Positions 36,750 to 46,214 are shown, counted from the stretch's first letter. The stretch is DNA of 64,000 bases from Candidatus Galacturonatibacter soehngenii (GCF_008830185.1 NZ_WAGX01000005.1:558001-622000); one strand, 5' to 3'. Notes: a model not told the origin generated them from the sequence alone. Program-made: numbers and translations.

Positions 36750-37270
36750 CTATCGATTTTTACTTTCATCTCTTGCCTTTTTGGCCTTTTCAAACTTATC
36801 GACTCCAATATGACAATACCCGTTTGGATTCTTGGTAAGATATTTTTGATGATATTCTTCAGCCTTATAATAGTTCGTAAGTGGTAATACTTCTATGGCA
36901 ATCTTTTCGTCATACTTTTTTTGTAGCTCTTTTATTGATGCAAGTATCATCTCTTCATCTTTGTTATCTGTATAATAGATACCCGTTCGATACTGCGAAC
37001 CAACATCTCCTCCTTGTCGATTGATGGATGTTGGATTAATAACATCATAATAAAGTGTTAAAAGATAAGATAGTCCTATGATATCGTCATCATAGACAAC
37101 TTTGACTGTTTCTGCATGTCCAGTATTGTTATGACATACCTCTTCGTAGGTCGGATTCTTTGTCAATCCATTTGCATATCCAACCTCTGTTTCTAATATT
37201 CCTAAAACATGTTCCAAATATTTTTCCGTTCCCCAAAAGCATCCTCCTGCCAGATATATTTCTTTTTCAT
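36750..37270 (-). pseudogene. msrA: Peptide methionine sulfoxide reductase MsrA, frameshifted in an A tract
   Basis: The body (VLGILETEVGYANG, GHAETVKVVYD, PTSINRQGGDVGSQYRTGIYY, YHQKYL) is clearly MsrA, which reduces methionine-S-sulfoxide in proteins. The proper start is the ATG at 37268-37270, with AAGGAG nine bases upstream. After it the DNA reads ATGAAAAAGAAATATAT; the catalytic GGCFWG block is only reached in another frame. One more A (six instead of five) would give MKKEIYLAGGCFWG and a normal 173-residue enzyme. As written, translation from the ATG gives about twenty wrong residues, and the in-frame ATG at 37217 would omit the catalytic Cys. Second gene of an operon with the glycosylase-like gene 24 bp upstream. 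Confidence 0.85.
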
Positions 37271-37294
37271 AAATAAAATCTCCTTAGATAAGTT

Positions 37295-37906
37295 TCACTT
37301 TATATATCGATGCACTTCTTTTCGAATGATTGGTAATCTTTGCGCTTCAAATTCAGGATAATCTTTGAACCATTTCATATTAAGAGGCGATGGATGGGGC
37401 AAAATATAAGCTGGTTTTCCATTGATTGTTTTGTCCTCAAATGCTAAATCCGAAATCTTTTCGTCTGGAAAAAAATATTTTGCTGCAATTCCACCAATAA
37501 TAATATAGATTTCATTTTCCACAAGCTCCATTTCTCTTCGTAGCCACGTTTTAGAGCAAATCTTTGGGGGATGTCTATCTCCGCCTTTTGAGGCTTTGCC
37601 TGGGTAGCAATGAGCCATTGATACAATATAGAAATTATCAGGATTATAGAATTCCTCGTCTGTTATTTGATACCATTCATTTCGAAGTTTTTTCCCACTT
37701 GCATCATGAAACGGTCTGCCTGTTTCATGAACACTTTTAGATGGTGCCTGACTTATTTGCATGATTTTTGCATTGCAATTCCCAAAAAGAATGGGATGTG
37801 GTTTAAATCCAAACGTCTCTTCACATAGTTGACATTGTGCAATTTGGCTATGAAGTTGTTTTAGTTTTTCCTTGTTATCATTTTTTTGTTCTATTCTTTT
37901 TTTCAT
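37295..37906 (-). CDS. Uracil-DNA glycosylase family protein
   Basis: 203 residues. Family 4/5-like features: an early C-x2-C (CQLCEE), motif 1 as IMQISQAPSKSVHETGRPF, the FYIVSMAHCYPG block, and motif 2 as LPHPSPLN. Such enzymes remove uracil from DNA, using a 4Fe-4S cluster in families 4 and 5; the usual four cysteines are only partly evident (C25, C28, a Cys in AHCYPG and one in KICSKTW), so cluster binding is uncertain. AAGGAAAT precedes the ATG. It is followed by msrA in one transcript, a damage-repair pairing. Confidence 0.75.
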   Translation of the reverse strand: MKKRIEQKNDNKEKLKQLHSQIAQCQLCEETFGFKPHPILFGNCNAKIMQISQAPSKSVHETGRPFHDASGKKLRNEWYQITDEEFYNPDNFYIVSMAHCYPGKASKGGDRHPPKICSKTWLRREMELVENEIYIIIGGIAAKYFFPDEKISDLAFEDKTINGKPAYILPHPSPLNMKWFKDYPEFEAQRLPIIRKEVHRYIK

Positions 37907-38100
37907 ATTATATTTCCTTAGCTATTTTATATCATCTAGTATTGGTCACACTGCTTACTCTAATGCTTAAAATAATTATATAATGTTTTCATATAAAAAA
38001 ATAGTAATTATTCTTTTTTGATACTTCACTTTATAAAATCTTATGTTTTTAAATTTTCCTAAAAATTCAACATAATAACAACTTTTCGAAACATGTCACA

Positions 38101-38125
38101 TAGAATATGAACTTTTAATATTCTA
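38101..38125. promoter_or_regulatory. Inverted repeat upstream of the GH4 gene
   Basis: TAGAATAT (38101-38108) and ATATTCTA (38118-38125) form an 8-bp perfect dyad 48 bp before the GH4 start in the 266-bp divergent region. Possible operator or promoter-proximal element. Confidence 0.4.
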
Positions 38126-38172
38126 TAATTAATTTGTAATAAAAGCCAAACGAATTTTAGGAGGAAAATAAT

Positions 38173-39495
38173 ATGAAAATTACTTTTATGGGTGCTGGAA
38201 GTACTGTATTTGCAAGAAATGTATTAGGAGATTGCATGTGCACCAACGCTTTAAGAGATAGTGAAATTGCTCTTTATGACATTGATGCCCAAAGACTAAG
38301 TGAAAGTGAAATAATATTAAAAGCAATCAACAAAAACATAAATAATGACAGAGCAGATATAAAATGCTATTTGGGTGTTGAAAATAGAAAAGCGGCTTTA
38401 AAAGACGCTACTTTCGTGGTTAATGCCATTCAAGTTGGAGGATATGATCCTTGTACAATTACAGACTTTGAAATCCCTAAAAAATATGGCTTAAAGCAAA
38501 CCATTGCAGATACAATGGGAATCGGTGGAATCATGCGAGCACTAAGAACCATTCCTGTCATGGCAGAATTTGCAAAAGATATGGAAGATGTTTGTCCTGA
38601 TGCATATTTCTTAAACTATACAAATCCAATGGCTATGCTTACAGGGTTTATGCAACGTTTCACCAAGGTAAAAACAATTGGTCTATGTCATAGCGTTCAA
38701 GTATGCTCTGAACATTTATTAGAGGATTTGGGTATGGAGGATAAACTTGAAGGTAGAAAAGAGCTAATTGCTGGTATCAATCATATGGGTTGGTTATTAG
38801 AACTCTACGATAAAGATGGAAATGATTTATATCCTGAAATAAAGAAGAGAGCGGCTCTCAAGAATTCTAGCAATGAAAAACATAATGATATGGTTCGTTA
38901 CGAATATATAAAGCATCTTGGATATTATTGTACTGAATCTAGTGAACACAATGCGGAATATAATCCATTCTTTATTAAATCAAAATATCCAGAATTAATC
39001 GAAAAATATAATATACCACTAGATGAATATCCAAGAAGATGTATGAAGCAAATAGAAGGCTGGGAAAAAGAAAAAAATGAAATTTTACAAAATGGCAAGA
39101 TTACACATGAACGTTCCAAAGAATATGCTTCTTATATTATGGAGGCAATCGTGACCAATACTCCATATAAAATTGGTGGAAATGTAATCAATACTGGCCT
39201 TATCGATAATCTGCCAGCTGATGCCTGTGTAGAAGTTCCTTGTATGGTTGATGCTATGGGTATTCATCCAACCTATGTTGGCAAACTTCCAACTCAGCTT
39301 GCTGCTATGAATATAAGCAATATAAATGCTCAACTATTAACAATCGAAGCAGCAGTAACCAAAGACAGACATAAAATATATCAAGCTGCCATGATGGACC
39401 CACATACAGCTGCTGAATTATCCATTGATGATATTATAAAAATGTGTGATGAAATGATCGAAGCACATGGGGATTATATGAAAGACTTTAACTAG
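38173..39495 (+). CDS. Family 4 glycoside hydrolase, alpha-galactosidase (MelA)-like
   Basis: 440-residue cytoplasmic glycosidase of family GH4, which cleaves by an NAD+- and Mn2+-dependent redox mechanism. The Rossmann start ITFMGAGSTVFARNVLGD, the NYTNPMAM block, the metal-site GLCHSVQ and AGINHMGW are all present, closest in style to MelA alpha-galactosidases. Related GH4 subfamilies act on alpha-glucosides or uronides, so galactoside specificity is likely but not certain. AGGAGGA precedes the ATG. No transporter is adjacent; it is a single gene with its own terminator. Confidence 0.88.
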   Translation: MKITFMGAGSTVFARNVLGDCMCTNALRDSEIALYDIDAQRLSESEIILKAINKNINNDRADIKCYLGVENRKAALKDATFVVNAIQVGGYDPCTITDFEIPKKYGLKQTIADTMGIGGIMRALRTIPVMAEFAKDMEDVCPDAYFLNYTNPMAMLTGFMQRFTKVKTIGLCHSVQVCSEHLLEDLGMEDKLEGRKELIAGINHMGWLLELYDKDGNDLYPEIKKRAALKNSSNEKHNDMVRYEYIKHLGYYCTESSEHNAEYNPFFIKSKYPELIEKYNIPLDEYPRRCMKQIEGWEKEKNEILQNGKITHERSKEYASYIMEAIVTNTPYKIGGNVINTGLIDNLPADACVEVPCMVDAMGIHPTYVGKLPTQLAAMNISNINAQLLTIEAAVTKDRHKIYQAAMMDPHTAAELSIDDIIKMCDEMIEAHGDYMKDFN

Positions 39496-39526
39496 ACTTG
39501 AAGCATCGAATATAAATAGTCGTATT

Positions 39527-39574
39527 AAAAGCTTCGTTATAAATCAGTTATAACCTGTTTATAACGAAGCTTTT
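39527..39574. terminator. Bidirectional terminator between GH4 gene and PTS operon
   Basis: Perfect 17-bp stem AAAAGCTTCGTTATAAA (39527-39543) with TTTATAACGAAGCTTTT (39558-39574), at the meeting point of converging transcripts. Confidence 0.85.
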
Positions 39575-39617
39575 GCTTAATAGAAAAATATCTTCACCGA
39601 AAGAAATCTTTCTTTCA

Positions 39618-39881
39618 TTATTCACCTAACCCTTGTTCGATGGCTTTTAATAGGCAATCAAGGTCTTCTTTTTCCGTCTCACCACTACATTCTATTTCTA
39701 TTTGAGTACCACACTTGATCCCTGCTGACATAATACTAAAAATACTTTTGGCATTGATTCTTCTCTCTCCCACAATGAGTGTAATATCAGAATCGCAAGA
39801 AGTAGCTATTTTTACTAATTCTCCTGCAGGTCTTGCATGTAATCCATGTGGATTCTGAATCATGATAGTCTGACTAAGCAT
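39618..39881 (-). CDS. HPr-family phosphocarrier protein
   Basis: 87 residues. The phosphorylation site is H15 in NPHGLHARPA, and S46 sits in INAKSIFSIMSAG, as in Firmicute HPr proteins that are also phosphorylated on Ser by HPr kinase. It is the last gene of the PTS operon, so it is probably an operon-dedicated phosphocarrier that feeds the EIIA encoded upstream rather than the housekeeping ptsH, although it could act as both. Confidence 0.9.
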   Translation of the reverse strand: MLSQTIMIQNPHGLHARPAGELVKIATSCDSDITLIVGERRINAKSIFSIMSAGIKCGTQIEIECSGETEKEDLDCLLKAIEQGLGE

Positions 39882-39898
39882 TTCTTACCTCCTCTAAT

Positions 39899-41161
39899 TT
39901 ATATGATTCCATGATGTTGAAACAATATTTTTTCTGCCTCACCATTCCATAGTCCATTATGTCGTTTCACAGATTCCGCTAATTGTTTCAATAATGGATT
40001 TGTTTTTCCTAATTCTTCAAAATCTTCGATTGCTGTAAGTGGCATATCAAATTGCGTATATGTTAATTTTTTACCGCCTGGTATAGAAGGAAGATTTAAT
40101 GTCGCATCGGCAATTGAATCAATTCCCCCTATATGAGTTACCATTACTGCTGGTCTGATTTTTCCTTTTGCCGCAAGTTCAAGAGCCTCCATTAAATCAT
40201 CATTGTTTCCACCTGTCGTACCAATGATATGTGCACTGGTGTAATGTACGTTGTACATATTGATTTCAGAGGTAAAATCATTGTTTGAAGGGCCAGCAAA
40301 GAAATTCATACATCCGTCAAAAGCCAAAAGAGAATCTCCCAGTTCAACTACTGATTTATTTGGTATGTAAACAAATACATCGTCATAGCCATGATAATTC
40401 GTTAATTCCATTAGAGTTTTGTATGGGCCTTCTAGACTGGCTGTATTGATATAAAGAAGTTCAACTCCTTTTTGCGCTGCTTCTTCTGGCGAAATTTTCT
40501 TTTTTGCATCTTCAATTCTTGCATCACTAATATCCGTTACCACAATTCTTTTTGGTTTGTTTTCTGTATATAGTCCATAGCTTACAGCACCCATTCCCAT
40601 TGGACCACATCCACCAAGTATGATGATATTTCCGTCTTTTTTGGTGCCCATGGCATGATTGTAATTTTGTTTGTTTGTATGATAATTGGCATGATAACCA
40701 CCGATGATACAACTCATTGGCTCAGCAAGTGATGCCTCAAAAAAGCTTTCACCATGAAAAGGAAGAAGACAACCTAGTTCCATTACTTCATGAGGCATAA
40801 TGCAATAAGTCGTAGCTCCTCCACAGTACTCATAGGAATATCCAGGAGAATCTAACTTACCCATGTAGTTTAATGCTGGCTGCAATGCAAATTTATCTCC
40901 TACGCTATACTTATCTTTCCATTTTTCTCCTACCTCAACGATAATTCCTGCACATTCATGCCCTATAATAACAGGATTCGTGTCTATGTTTTGAGGCGCT
41001 CTTTTATGCTTTTTTCCTTGTTTTACTAATTTATAGGTTGACATACAAATGCTATCGCTCATTATCTTTACTAATATCTCATCGTCTTTGATCTTTGGCA
41101 GTTCAAATTCTTCTAATCGTAAATCATCTTCCCCATACATTCTTACCGCTTTTGCTCTCAT
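39899..41161 (-). CDS. Zinc-type alcohol dehydrogenase, L-sorbose-1-phosphate-reductase (SorE)-like
   Basis: 420-residue medium-chain dehydrogenase: N-terminal GroES-like catalytic domain with GHECAGIIVEVG (zinc/active-site region) and a Rossmann part IIILGGCGPMGMGAVSYG. It is longer than standard alcohol dehydrogenases (about 350) and matches the SorE group that interconverts a ketose 1-phosphate and a hexitol 6-phosphate. Position between a 1-phosphofructokinase gene (13-bp gap) and HPr in a mannitol-type PTS operon supports a sugar-phosphate substrate. A typical mannitol-1-phosphate dehydrogenase is absent. Precise sugar unknown. Confidence 0.8.
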   Translation of the reverse strand: MRAKAVRMYGEDDLRLEEFELPKIKDDEILVKIMSDSICMSTYKLVKQGKKHKRAPQNIDTNPVIIGHECAGIIVEVGEKWKDKYSVGDKFALQPALNYMGKLDSPGYSYEYCGGATTYCIMPHEVMELGCLLPFHGESFFEASLAEPMSCIIGGYHANYHTNKQNYNHAMGTKKDGNIIILGGCGPMGMGAVSYGLYTENKPKRIVVTDISDARIEDAKKKISPEEAAQKGVELLYINTASLEGPYKTLMELTNYHGYDDVFVYIPNKSVVELGDSLLAFDGCMNFFAGPSNNDFTSEINMYNVHYTSAHIIGTTGGNNDDLMEALELAAKGKIRPAVMVTHIGGIDSIADATLNLPSIPGGKKLTYTQFDMPLTAIEDFEELGKTNPLLKQLAESVKRHNGLWNGEAEKILFQHHGII

Positions 41162-41174
41162 ACTCTACACTCCT

Positions 41175-42104
41175 TTATAATTCTATGACTTCAATCATTT
41201 GTTTCAATTCCTCTATTAGTTCTTTACTTGGTGGTTTCGTTCCGTGTGTTGTCACAGCACCTGCTGATACTGCTACTGCAAGCTTTACACATTCCACGAG
41301 CTCAACTCCTTTTGAAAGACTATAGACCAATCCAGCTACCATTGCATCCCCTGCCCCTACTGTAGAATGGGCTTTTACTTTAATACCAGGACACTTTATC
41401 ACTCGTTCATTCGTAAGAAACAGTGCGCCCATTTGCCCAAGTGAAATAGCTACTAAGCTGCTCCCTTTTAAAAGCAACTCTTTTCCCATGTCTAAAAGCT
41501 CTTCTTGAGTGACTCTATAATCCTTACCAAAGTACTCCTCTAGTTCAATTCTGTTTGGCTTAATGTAATCAGGTTTCCCTTCCATTCCTTTTGCAAATAG
41601 TTCTGCGTCTGCATCTAAGAATACCTTTGCTCCTTTTTCTTTCACAAGCGGTATCAGCGTCTGATAGATGTCATTTTCTATGCCTCTTGGGATACTCCCT
41701 GCAAAAACAAATATTGCTTCATCATTTGCATAATGAATTAGTTTTTGCGTCAATTCCTCTAACTCTTTACTTGTAACAACTGGTCCAGGTTCGTTTAACT
41801 CCGTAACAATTCCATTTTCTTCAACTATCTTTAAATTCACACGAGTTTCATCCTTGATAGGAACAAAATCACTTTCGATTCCAAACTTTGCTAAACTTTC
41901 TTCAATCTGCCTTCCTGTTCCACCACCACAAAATCCAGTTGCAATGGATTCACCACCCATAGCCTTTATAGTCTTTGATACGTTGATACCTTTTCCACCA
42001 ATATCCCATAGACAATTTTGAAGTCTGTTTAAGTTTCCTCTCTCAAGCTGTTTTATTTCAGCTGTCTTGTCGATTGCTGGATTCATTGTGACCGTAATTA
42101 TCAT
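41175..42104 (-). CDS. 1-phosphofructokinase-family hexose kinase (PfkB superfamily)
   Basis: 309 residues. PfkB signatures: N-terminal VTMNPAIDKTAEIKQL and GGKGINVSKTIKAMGG, C-terminal STVGAGDAMVAGLVY with the catalytic Asp. Sequence style fits FruK (fructose-1-phosphate to fructose-1,6-bisphosphate) or the related tagatose-6-phosphate kinase. The start overlaps the stop of the EIIA gene by four bases, indicating translational coupling. It should bring the PTS product into glycolysis. Confidence 0.88.
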   Translation of the reverse strand: MIITVTMNPAIDKTAEIKQLERGNLNRLQNCLWDIGGKGINVSKTIKAMGGESIATGFCGGGTGRQIEESLAKFGIESDFVPIKDETRVNLKIVEENGIVTELNEPGPVVTSKELEELTQKLIHYANDEAIFVFAGSIPRGIENDIYQTLIPLVKEKGAKVFLDADAELFAKGMEGKPDYIKPNRIELEEYFGKDYRVTQEELLDMGKELLLKGSSLVAISLGQMGALFLTNERVIKCPGIKVKAHSTVGAGDAMVAGLVYSLSKGVELVECVKLAVAVSAGAVTTHGTKPPSKELIEELKQMIEVIEL

Positions 42105-42544
42105 AGGGCACTTTCCTCCTTTTTCGTTTCTACTAAAATCTCATAAATCGTATCAATATCACTGTTTATTATACGATTTACGTTTTCCATTTCAGATAAT
42201 TTATCTGCTATATTTGCCAGAATCGCTAGATGCTCATCTCCCACACCTGCAACTCCTATGACTAGATTTACTTTATCACTTCCCCAGTTGGTACCTTCTG
42301 GAAATACCATAACGGCAATGCCTGATTTCTTAATTGCTCCTTTGGAAGCTTCTATTCCATGGGGTAACGCAATTTGATTTCCAATGTTGGTAGAAAAGGA
42401 CTCCTCTCTTAACAGCATGGCTTCTATATAACTTTCCTCAACATAACCGCTTTCATATAACTTCTTACCTATTTGACGTATTACTTCTTCTTTATCTGCT
42501 GCTTTGCAATTAATCTCAATGTTCTCTTTTTTTAAAAGTTCCAT
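42101..42544 (-). CDS. PTS EIIA component, mannitol/fructose type
   Basis: 147-residue cytoplasmic EIIA domain with the phosphorylated H62 in IALPHGIEASK, equivalent to the active histidine of mannitol EIIA. It takes phosphate from HPr (last gene of the operon) and passes it to the EIIB domain fused to the EIIC protein encoded two genes upstream. AGAAAGAGGTGG precedes the ATG. Confidence 0.92.
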   Translation of the reverse strand: MELLKKENIEINCKAADKEEVIRQIGKKLYESGYVEESYIEAMLLREESFSTNIGNQIALPHGIEASKGAIKKSGIAVMVFPEGTNWGSDKVNLVIGVAGVGDEHLAILANIADKLSEMENVNRIINSDIDTIYEILVETKKEESAL

Positions 42545-42662
42545 CTAACCACCTCTTTCTGGTTCTATTATAAATTCTTAAATCTGTCTATACAAGAAAA
42601 GCAAATTTGACTTTGTCATCATATCTTGTAGACATTTTTAATCTTCTTTTTTGTCCTATTCT

Positions 42663-44762
42663 TTAAATAAACTCTAAATATTGCTTAAAATACTGTCTTA
42701 AAATCCTCTCCAAGCATTCTTTTAATTCTTCTTTTTCACCCTGAAATACTAAATGTAAAAATTCTTTATTTTCAATTAGCTGACTACTCAAACAGCCCAT
42801 AATATCACTATTTATTGCTGTCTGTTCATCTTCTGGAATCAACATGATAACCACTGCTTTTACCCCTTTAAAGTATGGGTCTGCAAAATAAGTGCGATCC
42901 TTTGTTACACATACTGAAAAGTTAGGCTTTACCACGCCTTTTGTTCTTGAATGCAATAGAGCAAATCCATATTCTGGTATCATTTGAGAGGATATTTTTT
43001 CTCTTCTCATAATGTCCTCTTGGATTTGTAGTCTATTCCTATTAAAAGGTGATATTTTTTCAGAAATTGCAACTAAAAGCTCTTCAAAGTAAATAGACTC
43101 ACTTACCTTCATAAACTGAAAATCTTTAATAATACCTTTGATTTGATTGATGCAGATATTAATATGCTCTAATTGTCTGCTAAACTCTCCTTCTCCATGA
43201 TTGTTATTGGAAGTTTTTGAATAAAATGTAACCTTATCTTCAATCATGGTAAGCTCAGTCTCACTTAGGATTTCACTCACTTTTAAGATATCTGCTTTTG
43301 TATCACCAAGTTCAATATTGGAGATGATAAAGTCTAAATTTTTTAATACACCAGGGGTCAAATCTCTTTGCCCATATGTGTATATTTGAACTCGATCTTT
43401 TAGAAAATTTTTTAACTGTGAATGCATCAGTCTTGATATCCCAATTCCACTTGCACATATAATACCAATGTTTACCTTTCTAAGGCTTTCTTTTCTGTCA
43501 AGAAGTCGAACTTCAGCCGCCCCAAAATGCATAGTTAAATATCCAATTTCATCCTTTGGAACCAAAAATCCATACTTTTTCTCAATATAGTCTCCCACTC
43601 TTAAACAGCTTTCATAAGTTTTTGCATAGGCAACTTGTATCTGAGATAATAACGGATTGCTAATTGATAACCGATTCTTTAACCTAAAAAAGGTAGGCTT
43701 TAGATGAGCTAAAAGACCTAGTATAAATTCTTCATCTTGTTTTAAATCATAAGCTATTTGGGGATCATAAATATCAGTGATTTCGTTGATTAATTCCAAA
43801 AGTTCTTCTCTTACAGCCACATCCTTTTCATACTCTTCTTCTATGTTGGCTGACTGAATTTTGGCTCCACTTACATGAAGCAGTATATAGGCGATTTCAC
43901 CTTTTGGAATTTTAACTGCAAATATACGCTCTAACGATTCAGCTATTCTATAGGCTAATTGATGATCTTCATGATAAAGAAATTGATTCCATGTTTTTGA
44001 ATCTTCTTCTATAAATTCTTGACTTTTAATTCTCATAATTGCTATTGTTATATGCATTATTAGAGAATAATAAGATTCATTGGTAAAGCGTGTCAATTTC
44101 TTATCTGTTACTTGTTTTAGACACAACATTACTTGCTTTAAAACCTCATAATCTATTAATTGAAAGATACCTTTATTTTCTTTTTTGTAATAGTCTTCTA
44201 ATACTTCTAATTTCTTTTCTTCAATTGCAACTTTAAAATCATCGGTATCAGAATTCTCATCAATAAAACTTTTCACCGCAAGGCGATAGTTCTTTTCACT
44301 ACCCTCAAGTGCCACTCCATACCCTTGCTTTCGAATTAATGTTAAATCAAACCTTTTAAACCAATACTCAATTGCTTCCATATCATTACTTATGGTCGCT
44401 TCACTTACTCCAAAAATATTTCTATAATAATAAAGTTTCTTTGGTTCTCTATCCTTTAATACTTCTAAAATGAGACCATTTCTTCTTTTTTCTTTGTCAA
44501 TATAATCAAACGTCTCTTTGGATTGCAATTCCTTTAGCAGTTGTTTCTTGCTATCTTCCTCACCCTCCATCCAGATACCTGTTCCAGCCTTGGTATTCAG
44601 ACTTAATCCATATTTCTTTAAGAACCCTTGTGTATTATCCAATTCTCTTTGAACCGTTCGCTTACTTACCTTAACATCATCTGCCAGTTTTTTAACTGAT
44701 ACCACCTTATCCTCATTTAATAGTATTGTAAATATCTGTATGAGACGCTGTGATAAAATCAT
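42663..44762 (-). CDS. MtlR-type PTS-regulated transcription activator
   Basis: 699 residues in the usual order: N-terminal helix-turn-helix domains (VSVKKLADDVKVSKRTVQREL), two PRD regulatory domains (about 190-410), an EIIB-like domain with C436 in IGIICASGIGISRL, and a C-terminal EIIA-like domain with H604 in ALLHSRTKG. In characterised relatives phosphorylation of these sites by HPr and EII components sets activity according to substrate flow and glucose. It lies inside the operon it should control, between the EIICB and EIIA genes, as in several Firmicute mannitol operons. Confidence 0.93.
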   Translation of the reverse strand: MILSQRLIQIFTILLNEDKVVSVKKLADDVKVSKRTVQRELDNTQGFLKKYGLSLNTKAGTGIWMEGEEDSKKQLLKELQSKETFDYIDKEKRRNGLILEVLKDREPKKLYYYRNIFGVSEATISNDMEAIEYWFKRFDLTLIRKQGYGVALEGSEKNYRLAVKSFIDENSDTDDFKVAIEEKKLEVLEDYYKKENKGIFQLIDYEVLKQVMLCLKQVTDKKLTRFTNESYYSLIMHITIAIMRIKSQEFIEEDSKTWNQFLYHEDHQLAYRIAESLERIFAVKIPKGEIAYILLHVSGAKIQSANIEEEYEKDVAVREELLELINEITDIYDPQIAYDLKQDEEFILGLLAHLKPTFFRLKNRLSISNPLLSQIQVAYAKTYESCLRVGDYIEKKYGFLVPKDEIGYLTMHFGAAEVRLLDRKESLRKVNIGIICASGIGISRLMHSQLKNFLKDRVQIYTYGQRDLTPGVLKNLDFIISNIELGDTKADILKVSEILSETELTMIEDKVTFYSKTSNNNHGEGEFSRQLEHINICINQIKGIIKDFQFMKVSESIYFEELLVAISEKISPFNRNRLQIQEDIMRREKISSQMIPEYGFALLHSRTKGVVKPNFSVCVTKDRTYFADPYFKGVKAVVIMLIPEDEQTAINSDIMGCLSSQLIENKEFLHLVFQGEKEELKECLERILRQYFKQYLEFI

Positions 44763-44793
44763 TTATTTCCCTCCTTTCTTATTTGAAACAGAT

Positions 44794-44839
44794 GCGGAAC
44801 AGATGTTTTGCAATTAACAAATGCAACCTTCTGTTCCGC
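44794..44839 (-). promoter_or_regulatory. Hairpin between EIICB and activator genes
   Basis: GCGGAACAG (44794-44802) pairs with CTGTTCCGC (44831-44839), with an inner TTGCA/TGCAA stem. It begins eight bases after the EIICB stop on the minus strand and has no T run, so it is more likely an mRNA-processing or attenuation element than a full terminator. Confidence 0.6.
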
Positions 44840-44846
44840 TACTTAA

Positions 44847-46214
44847 TTATAACTTTAATTCTTCTACTAATAAATCATATTCCGGAGCAGACATGAAATT
44901 CTTGATAAGTACTAATTTGGCTCCTGGACAACTACTAGCCGCACGTTCCTTTAACTCTTCATGTGTCACAACGACTTGCGCACCTTCTGGTATTGAGGAT
45001 ACGGAAGCATGCACAACACTTATATCATTAAGTCCTGCTGATGCTAATTTCTTTTTTAAAATGGTCGCTCCCATTGCACTTGAGCCCATTCCTGCATCAC
45101 ATGCAAAAACAATACTCTTTACATTTTTTGCGGTTTTTAAATCCACTAATCCTTTGGAAGCGTCTTTCATTTCTTTTACTTTTTCTTTTGCTGCCTCTAA
45201 ATCCTCTACCCTTCCAAAAGCCTTTAGAAGTGGTATGGCTACAATACAAGATACCGCACAAGATATAATTACAGACAGAATAACTCCTAAATAACTGTCT
45301 CTTGCTGTCATTCCAAGAACCGCAAATATACTTCCTGGAGAAGCTGGACCTGCAAGACCTGCTCCAAAGATACTAAGTGTAAATACTCCACTTGCTCCTC
45401 CTGCAATCGCTGCAAGTAATAAAATTGGATTCATGAGGATATATGGAAAATAAATTTCATGGATACCACCTAGGAAATGAATGATAATGGCGCCTGGAGC
45501 GGAGCTTTTTGCATCTCCTTTTCCAGCTAAGCAATAAGCAAGTAAAATACCAAGACCTGGACCTGGATTTGCTTCTAACAAAAAGAATATGGATTTACCT
45601 GTTTCCGCTGCTTGCTGCATACCCATTGGTGATAAGATTCCATGATTTACTGCATTATTTAAAAATAATATTTTTGCTGGTTCTATAAAAAGACTTACCA
45701 AAGGTAAGATTCCATGATTAACAAAGAAACCTACACCCATTTCCATAACTGTGTTTAATCCTGATACAATCGGACTAACACCAGCATATCCGATAAGAGC
45801 AAGAATTGCTCCTAAAATACCCAATGAAAAGTTATTAAATAGCATCTCAAAACCTGCTGGTATTTTATTTTCTACCGCTTTATCCAGTTTCTTGATTAGA
45901 TATCCACTTAAAGGTCCCATTAACATAGCACCTAAAAACATTGGTACATCCGCCCCAACGATTACACCCATAGTTGCAATCGCACCGATTACTCCTCCTC
46001 TTACACCAGCAACATTTTTACCACCAGTATAAGCAATTAGTATCGTCAATAGATACGAGGCCATAGGCCCTACCAGTTCTGCTAGTTTTTCATTTGGAAG
46101 CCAGCCAGTTGGTATAAACAAAGCTGTTATGAATCCCCATGCAATAAAAGCTCCGATATTTGGCATTACCATACCACTTAAAGCTCTGCCGAATGTTTGA
46201 ATTCTTTCTTTCAT
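44847..46214 (-). CDS. PTS EIICB transporter, mannitol type
   Basis: 455 residues: a hydrophobic EIIC translocation domain (about 1-340, many spans; NIGAFIAWGFITALFIPTGW, GGIHEIYFPYILMNP with the conserved GGIHE) and a C-terminal EIIB domain with the phosphorylated C372 in VFACDAGMGSSAMG. This is the MtlA layout without the fused EIIA, which is encoded separately downstream. It imports and phosphorylates a hexitol or related sugar; the downstream enzymes (ketose-1-phosphate-type dehydrogenase, 1-phosphofructokinase) suggest the substrate may not be plain mannitol. First gene of the operon. Confidence 0.92.
   Translation of the reverse strand: MKERIQTFGRALSGMVMPNIGAFIAWGFITALFIPTGWLPNEKLAELVGPMASYLLTILIAYTGGKNVAGVRGGVIGAIATMGVIVGADVPMFLGAMLMGPLSGYLIKKLDKAVENKIPAGFEMLFNNFSLGILGAILALIGYAGVSPIVSGLNTVMEMGVGFFVNHGILPLVSLFIEPAKILFLNNAVNHGILSPMGMQQAAETGKSIFFLLEANPGPGLGILLAYCLAGKGDAKSSAPGAIIIHFLGGIHEIYFPYILMNPILLLAAIAGGASGVFTLSIFGAGLAGPASPGSIFAVLGMTARDSYLGVILSVIISCAVSCIVAIPLLKAFGRVEDLEAAKEKVKEMKDASKGLVDLKTAKNVKSIVFACDAGMGSSAMGATILKKKLASAGLNDISVVHASVSSIPEGAQVVVTHEELKERAASSCPGAKLVLIKNFMSAPEYDLLVEELKL

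Noticed and set aside
36750-37217. Short MsrA starting at 37217
   Set aside because: It would lack the catalytic GCFWG block that is present just upstream in another frame; a frameshift explains the data better.
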